A stretch of 25,839 bases of DNA, from positions 1 through 25,839 of the forward strand of contig DFKY01000009.1 of assembly GCA_002374095.1 (NCBI GenBank), in the 5' to 3' direction. Origin of the DNA: Lachnospiraceae bacterium UBA3633 (lineage in GTDB: Bacteria; Bacillota; Clostridia; Lachnospirales; Lachnospiraceae). The first letter of the stretch is position 1. Every line of letters begins with the position of its first letter. The position numbers were made by a program, and so were the translations under genes. The notes beneath the pieces are model-generated. The model did not search any database and had not been told where the DNA came from. It saw only the letters and a list, made by a program, of their open reading frames with translations. This document shows, piece after piece, positions 21,399-25,839 of this stretch.

Positions 21399-22409
21399 TT
21401 ATAACAATAAAATTCCAGATTTTTCGGCGGCATCTTTTATTTCATCAGGCCAGAGCGAGCAGTGAATCTCGCCGATATGAGCCTTTCTAAGATAAAACAT
21501 ACATATTCTTGATTGACCGATACCACCACCAATTGTATATGGAAGTTTTTTATCAAGTATAGCTTTGTGGAAAGGAAGTGAAAGCCTTTCTTCACATCCA
21601 GCTTTTTTACATTGAGATACGATAGAGTTTTCATCTACTCTTATACCCATACTTGAAAGCTCAAGTGCTATATCAAGTACAGGATAGTAGACAAGTATAT
21701 CGCCATTTAATTCCCAATCATCATAGTCTGGTGCTCTACCATCATGTCTCTCGCCATTACTTAAGTATTTACCTACTTGCATAAGAAATACAGCTTTATG
21801 CTCTTTAGTGATTAGGTATTCCCTTTCTTTTGGAGTTTTATCTGGATACATCTTAAGGAGCTCTTCAGTAGTTATGAAGAAAATATCTTTTGGTAAGATT
21901 TCTTCTATATAATCAAATTGTATCGCCATATATTTTTCTGTCTTCTTTAGTGCAGAATAAATGTGGCGGACAGTATCTTTTAAGTATTCTACATTTCTAT
22001 CTTCTTTTTTTAGTATTTTTTCCCAGTCCCATTGATCTACATATAGACTATGAATATTGTCGAGTTCTTCATCACGGCGGATGGCAACCATATCAGTGTA
22101 GAGACCTTCATAAGTTTTAAATCCATATCGACCAAGCGCATATCTTTTCCATTTTGCAAGGGAATGAACGACTTCGCCAGTGGCACCTTTTATATCAAGT
22201 ATGTCAAAGGATACAGGTCTTTCTACTCCATTTAGATTATCATTGAGACCAGATTCTTTTTCTACAAAAGATGGTGCTGATACACGAAGTAAGTCAAGTT
22301 CATATGAAAGAGAGTTTTGAAAAAAGTCTTTTACTGTCTTTATACCAACTTGAGTGTCGTGAAGTGAAAGTGCTGGTTTATAATTTTCGGGTTTTATAAA
22401 TTTGCTCAT
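21399..22409 (-). CDS. asnA: Aspartate--ammonia ligase (asparagine synthetase A)
   Basis: A 336-residue enzyme making asparagine from aspartate, ammonia and ATP in the cytoplasm. The whole protein fits AsnA: LSLHDTQVGIKTVKDFFQ, LLRVSAPSFVEKESGLNDNL, AKWKRYALGRYGF, VDQWDWEK, LPYTIGGGIGQSR and the end IHCSLWPDE. Class-II aminoacyl-tRNA-synthetase-like motif 3 arginine lies in GGGIGQSRICMF. AAGGAG lies 9 bases before the ATG. It belongs to the serC-serA-DUF1015-asnA operon, which links serine and asparagine supply. Confidence 0.97.
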   Translation of the reverse strand: MSKFIKPENYKPALSLHDTQVGIKTVKDFFQNSLSYELDLLRVSAPSFVEKESGLNDNLNGVERPVSFDILDIKGATGEVVHSLAKWKRYALGRYGFKTYEGLYTDMVAIRRDEELDNIHSLYVDQWDWEKILKKEDRNVEYLKDTVRHIYSALKKTEKYMAIQFDYIEEILPKDIFFITTEELLKMYPDKTPKEREYLITKEHKAVFLMQVGKYLSNGERHDGRAPDYDDWELNGDILVYYPVLDIALELSSMGIRVDENSIVSQCKKAGCEERLSLPFHKAILDKKLPYTIGGGIGQSRICMFYLRKAHIGEIHCSLWPDEIKDAAEKSGILLL

Positions 22410-22422
22410 ATCTTTAATCTCC

Positions 22423-23682
22423 TTATCTTATTTCTTGTGCCTCAAGATAAAATCTTTTATCTTTTGCTTCGCCCATAGAGAAACTTTTTCTACAAAGGGC
22501 TCCGTGCTTTATAACGTCGTCAAAAAGTGTCTCGTAAGAAAAATTGTCATAGGTGATACTGATGTTGCCATCGATTTTTCCAAGTTTTTCACATTCTTCT
22601 TTTCCATGTATGTAGTCAATATTATAATTATGTTTATCAAGTATCGCTTGTAAATCTTGAAGTGGAGGAGGGTTTAATGGATCAATTCCAGTATCCTTTA
22701 TAAAATTTTCTTTATCTACTCCCATTATCAGTCTATGTATAGGAAAAAATCTAAGTCCATCATCATAGATGTTTACAAGTTCAACAAGTGCATATCGACC
22801 ACGACCTGTAGTCTCGTATACATCTTTTGCAGCAGCAAGAGAGTGATTGCCATCACCAACAGCATATAAAAATCCGTCTTTTGCCTCTTTTTTTAGATCT
22901 ATCAATATGTCTGTAAGCGACTCTATGTCAGATTCATCTGCAATCTTGTATCCTTTTATATAGCCACTATCTTCCATAAGGTCAAAGTCGTATAAGATGT
23001 CATTTTTACTTGCCCCACTAAGTCTAAAAAATGTCTCAAATTTTATTGATTCAACTTTCTTAAAAAGCCTATCTTCTTTATCATTGATAAGAACGAGAAT
23101 GTGTGGAAGATCAAGAGAGGCATTTTCTCTTATCATTTTTCTGACAGTTAGTCTATCTTTTACTGTGAGTTCCGTTGCACGAATGAGACTTTTTGAGCCT
23201 TTGTTGTAATCATATTTTTCAAGGTCAAGAGCTAAAAGAAGTCCTCGCCGATTGACAGATCTTGCTTTTCTTTCTACGAAAATAAATGATGGTCCGATAT
23301 TTTCATAGGTGCCGTCAGATATATATTTTTTCATGGTGTCGTTGATTTTTTTGATGCGATTAAGTACAGCGGGATCGCTTAGCTCGCCCTTACGGGAAGC
23401 GGACTCACATAGCTCGTCCTTTTGAGTTGAGGGCTCGTCCATACGACTTTGTTCATACTCACGAGTGTCAGCTAGATACTCTGCTTCTGGATAGATGAGA
23501 TTGTAAGTGGAAGGAGAGTCGCCGATAAAGTCTTTCACTCGTTTCCAATAAGCGAGGTCTTGAGTATATTGGTCGGCTGCGATGCAAGAAAACTTTGTAA
23601 GATTTATACCTTCTTTTGGAAATAAAATCTCTGGAACTTTAAGTCCGACTTCATCTAATTTTTTTTGTAAAGTTTCATTCAT
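22423..23682 (-). CDS. DUF1015 (SerB2-like, HTH-linked) family protein with an inserted repeat
   Basis: A 419-residue protein of the DUF1015 family, found beside serA and serC in many anaerobes. Family marks are ALDLEKYDYNKGSKSLIRAT, DLPHILVLINDKED, LYAVGDGNHSLAAAKDVYE and FFPIHRLI. The conserved H-S in GDGNHS suggests a catalytic or ligand site; the function is unsettled, with links to serine metabolism inferred from context. Residues about 80-104 (RMDEPS, TQKDELCESA, SRKGELSDPA) are three 10-residue copies coded by the mini-element and are not family sequence. The ATG is 3 bases after the serA stop with no ribosome binding site, so coupled translation is likely. Confidence 0.88.
   Translation of the reverse strand: MNETLQKKLDEVGLKVPEILFPKEGINLTKFSCIAADQYTQDLAYWKRVKDFIGDSPSTYNLIYPEAEYLADTREYEQSRMDEPSTQKDELCESASRKGELSDPAVLNRIKKINDTMKKYISDGTYENIGPSFIFVERKARSVNRRGLLLALDLEKYDYNKGSKSLIRATELTVKDRLTVRKMIRENASLDLPHILVLINDKEDRLFKKVESIKFETFFRLSGASKNDILYDFDLMEDSGYIKGYKIADESDIESLTDILIDLKKEAKDGFLYAVGDGNHSLAAAKDVYETTGRGRYALVELVNIYDDGLRFFPIHRLIMGVDKENFIKDTGIDPLNPPPLQDLQAILDKHNYNIDYIHGKEECEKLGKIDGNISITYDNFSYETLFDDVIKHGALCRKSFSMGEAKDKRFYLEAQEIR
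23371..23444 (+). repeat. Three tandem copies of the mini-element inside the DUF1015 gene
   Basis: Copies start at 23371 (GGGATCGCTTAGCTCGCCC), 23401 (GGACTCACATAGCTCGTCC) and 23431 (GGGCTCGTCC). The period is exactly 30 bases. The third copy lacks 9 internal bases. All length changes are multiples of three, so the host frame survives. The element lies antisense to the gene. Confidence 0.8.
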
Positions 23683-23685
23683 ATA

Positions 23686-24852
23686 TTATTCAATTACACG
23701 AATTCTTATGACGTCGTTTATCTCATTTATCTTTTTTATAATTTCATCATGGTTGATTGCTTTTGAAAAATCAAGTATGGTATAGGCGATATCATTTCTA
23801 CTTTTATTGGCAAGACCTTCGATGTTGAGCTTAAAGTCTGCTATCTTGTTGGTTATCTCTTCAAGCATACCTACACGGTTTTTGTGAAGGACTGTGATAC
23901 GAGTACCTGTAGATCTTGCTATAGTGACATTTGGAAAGTTGACAGAGTTTTGAATATTGCCATTTAGTAAAAATTCTTTCATCTCTGATGCTGCCATCAC
24001 AGCACAGTTTTCTTCTGCTTCAAAAGTACTTGCACCAAGATGTGGTGTAGATAGGACTGATGGAAGTTTTAATTCTTCTTTATCAGGAAAATCAGTTGCA
24101 TAGGCTTTTACTTTTCCTGATTTTAAGGCTTCTACTAAATCACTATGATTTACAAGTTCGCCACGAGCATAGTTTACTATATATACACCATCCTTCATCT
24201 TTTCTATATTTTCTGCTCTTACAAAACCTTTTGTTTCGGGAGTTGTAGCCATATGAAGTGAGATGTAATCTGATTTTGCTAAAAGTGTATCAAGGTTATC
24301 AACTATATCCACATATTGCTTAAGGTCTTCTTTCTGATGAGGATTAAGATAGGCATCAAAACCTACAACATTCATACCGAGATTGTGAAGAGATTTTGCT
24401 ACTTTGCCACCAACTTGACCAAGTCCAATGATACCGATAGTCTTTCCCAAAATTTCTGTGCCTACATATTTACTTTTCTCTTTTTCTACTGTCTTTGAAA
24501 GATCTATATCTTCATCTTTTATAGAGTTAAGCCAATCGCCAGATGCTTTTACATTTCTTGATATGCTGATGACACCAGCAATAGTAAGTTCTTTTACTGC
24601 ATTGGCATTGCCACCAGGAGTATTGAAGACAGCTATACCAGCTTCAGTACACTTATCAATAGGAATGTTGTTGACACCAGCTCCAACTCTTGTTATCGCA
24701 AAACAATTTTTTGAAAAGTTCTCTTCTTTTAAATCTTGAGATCTGACCATGATGCCTTCATAGTCTTTTGCATTTTCGTCAAGAGTGAAGTTTTCTCCTA
24801 AAATATTTTTTGATGTGGCAGAAATCTTGTTGAAGGTTTTAATTGTGAACAT
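23686..24852 (-). CDS. serA: D-3-phosphoglycerate dehydrogenase
   Basis: A 388-residue first enzyme of serine synthesis, oxidising 3-phosphoglycerate with NAD. The NAD-binding site is GKTIGIIGLGQVGGKVAKSL (from about residue 137). Catalytic Arg230 lies in NYARGELV and the His of the relay in TPHLGAS (about residue 270). A C-terminal ACT domain (about 318-388, TRITVLHKNRVGMLEEIT) would allow serine feedback. It is the short form typical of anaerobes. AAGGAGG lies about 4 bases before the ATG, the best ribosome binding site in the operon. It sits 9 bases after serC. Confidence 0.97.
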   Translation of the reverse strand: MFTIKTFNKISATSKNILGENFTLDENAKDYEGIMVRSQDLKEENFSKNCFAITRVGAGVNNIPIDKCTEAGIAVFNTPGGNANAVKELTIAGVISISRNVKASGDWLNSIKDEDIDLSKTVEKEKSKYVGTEILGKTIGIIGLGQVGGKVAKSLHNLGMNVVGFDAYLNPHQKEDLKQYVDIVDNLDTLLAKSDYISLHMATTPETKGFVRAENIEKMKDGVYIVNYARGELVNHSDLVEALKSGKVKAYATDFPDKEELKLPSVLSTPHLGASTFEAEENCAVMAASEMKEFLLNGNIQNSVNFPNVTIARSTGTRITVLHKNRVGMLEEITNKIADFKLNIEGLANKSRNDIAYTILDFSKAINHDEIIKKINEINDVIRIRVIE

Positions 24853-24861
24853 AAGGCCTCC

Positions 24862-25839
24862 TTATTTATTATCTTTTTCAAATCGTTCCATGAAATCAGC
24901 AAGCTTTTTTACTTCGTCAAGTGATATTGCATTGTAGATAGAAGCACGGATACCACCGAGAACCCTATGACCTTTTAGATTGATCATACCAGAGTCTTTT
25001 GCTTCTTCTACAAATTTTGCTTCAAGATCTGTACTTGGTAGATTGAAAGTTACATTCATGATTGAACGAGAGTTTTTATCAGCAAATGGTATGTAAAACT
25101 TTGAGTTATCAAGTATGTCATAAAGCATTTTTGCTTTTTCTATATTTCTTTTCTCAAGTTCTTTTACACCACCCATAGACTTAACCCACTTAAATGTAAG
25201 TCCTGCTACATAGATTGCAAATGTAGGAGGGGTATTGTACATAGAATTATTTTGGGCATGAGTAGTATACTTAAGCATAGTAGGAACATAGTTGTTGTGA
25301 TTATCAGTAAGATATTTTTTATCAATGATTACAACAGTAAGTCCTGCAGGCCCGAGATTTTTTTGAGCTCCTGCATAGGCGAGAGCAAAATTTTTATAGT
25401 CATAGTGTTTCCCGAGAATGTTGGATGACACATCAGCAACAAGTGGGATAGGAACTTCTGGAATCTTATGATACATAGTGCCAAAAATTGTGTTGTTGGC
25501 TGTGATGTGAAGATATCTTGCTTTTTTATCTATCTTATTTACATCAATTTCTGGGATATACTTATATTTATCTTCTTTGGAATTGGTTATGTCTCTTGCA
25601 TCAGTCCACTTCTTTGCCTCTTCCCATGCTTTATTGGCAAAGTTGCCAGTAACTGCATAGTAGGTTAGATCACCTTCATCTGCAAGATTTAGTGGAACCA
25701 TAGCAAACTCAAGACTTGCACCGCCTTGGAGAAAGAGTATATCATAGTTATCATCAAGCTCAAGAAGTTCTTTTAGAGTTTCTTTTGCCTCGTTTAAGAT
25801 AGGTTCATACATCTTGGAGCGATGGCTCATCTCCATGAC
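24862..25839 (-). CDS. serC: Phosphoserine aminotransferase, N-terminus cut by the window edge
   Basis: The second step of serine synthesis: 3-phosphohydroxypyruvate and glutamate give phosphoserine, with PLP as cofactor. The visible 326 codons begin VMEMSHRSKMYE, which in intact SerC lies about 35-40 residues after the true start. The frame is still open at the edge, so the gene continues beyond 25839. LFLQGGASLEFAMVP, DVSSNILGK and AGAQKNLGPAGL (with the PLP lysine) are clear family motifs. NNTPPTFAIYVAGL is present as SMYNTPPTFAIY. It is the first visible gene of the serC-serA-DUF1015-asnA-glycoside hydrolase operon; its promoter is outside the window. Confidence 0.97.
   Translation of the reverse strand, partial: VMEMSHRSKMYEPILNEAKETLKELLELDDNYDILFLQGGASLEFAMVPLNLADEGDLTYYAVTGNFANKAWEEAKKWTDARDITNSKEDKYKYIPEIDVNKIDKKARYLHITANNTIFGTMYHKIPEVPIPLVADVSSNILGKHYDYKNFALAYAGAQKNLGPAGLTVVIIDKKYLTDNHNNYVPTMLKYTTHAQNNSMYNTPPTFAIYVAGLTFKWVKSMGGVKELEKRNIEKAKMLYDILDNSKFYIPFADKNSRSIMNVTFNLPSTDLEAKFVEEAKDSGMINLKGHRVLGGIRASIYNAISLDEVKKLADFMERFEKDNK

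Noticed and set aside
21450..21480. Additional mini-element copy in asnA (GCGAGCAGTGAATCTCGCC).
   Set aside because: It encodes the conserved AsnA segment HIGEIHCSLWPDE, so the likeness is chance.
1..25839. tRNA and rRNA genes.
   Set aside because: Reading both strands I saw no CCA-ended cloverleaf with GTTCGAATC-type T-arm and no rRNA-like segment.

Overview
The window is AT-rich (about one third G+C by eye, not computed). AAGGAGG-type ribosome binding sites, TTGACA/TATAAT promoters, two lipoproteins with a lipobox, a PSP1/RicT protein next to a DNA polymerase III delta' gene, and a serC-serA-DUF1015-asnA operon all point to a low-GC anaerobic Firmicute. A clostridial, Lachnospiraceae-like organism is my best inference; no rRNA or tRNA gene is present to confirm it.

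Layout. 1-5680 is accessory-looking. It has the start of a secreted protein at the left edge and a 500-base gene-free stretch rich in inverted repeats. Two DUF4143-type ATPases at 606-1832 (+) and 4210-5463 (-) flank a truncated nucleotidyltransferase module and a lipoprotein 5'-nucleotidase. Each ATPase has a strong promoter with a long palindrome at or just after the -10, which suggests tight control. 5685-10004 is core: an EamA transporter converges on an operon (membrane protein, guanylate kinase, holB, ricT) with which it shares a TTATAA double stop. 10243-15161 (-) reads MBOAT acyltransferase, DHHW protein, then a lipoprotein flavin reductase. Divergent from it are TmcAL (probably leaderless) and a membrane metallophosphoesterase. 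17600-19510 (+) is a small accessory run: RelB-YoeB, a PPC-domain protein, a frameshifted Phd-like antitoxin, and a domain I recall from large phage and mobile-element proteins. 19620-19830 holds a strong candidate for an undescribed structured RNA with its own promoter and terminator. 20080-25839 (-) is a serine/asparagine operon (serC, serA, DUF1015, asnA) ending in a secreted DUF5722-type glycoside hydrolase.

Two observations stand out. First, a GC-rich, imperfectly palindromic 23-base mini-element occurs at least six times in or at the ends of genes. It is tandemly inserted in frame in TmcAL (33-base period) and in the DUF1015 protein (30-base period). It also supplies the TAG stop codon of the guanylate kinase and of the flavin reductase. 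Second, the RNA at about 19658-19822 begins at the base of a 17-bp closing stem, may form a pseudoknot, and ends in a UUCG-capped terminator.
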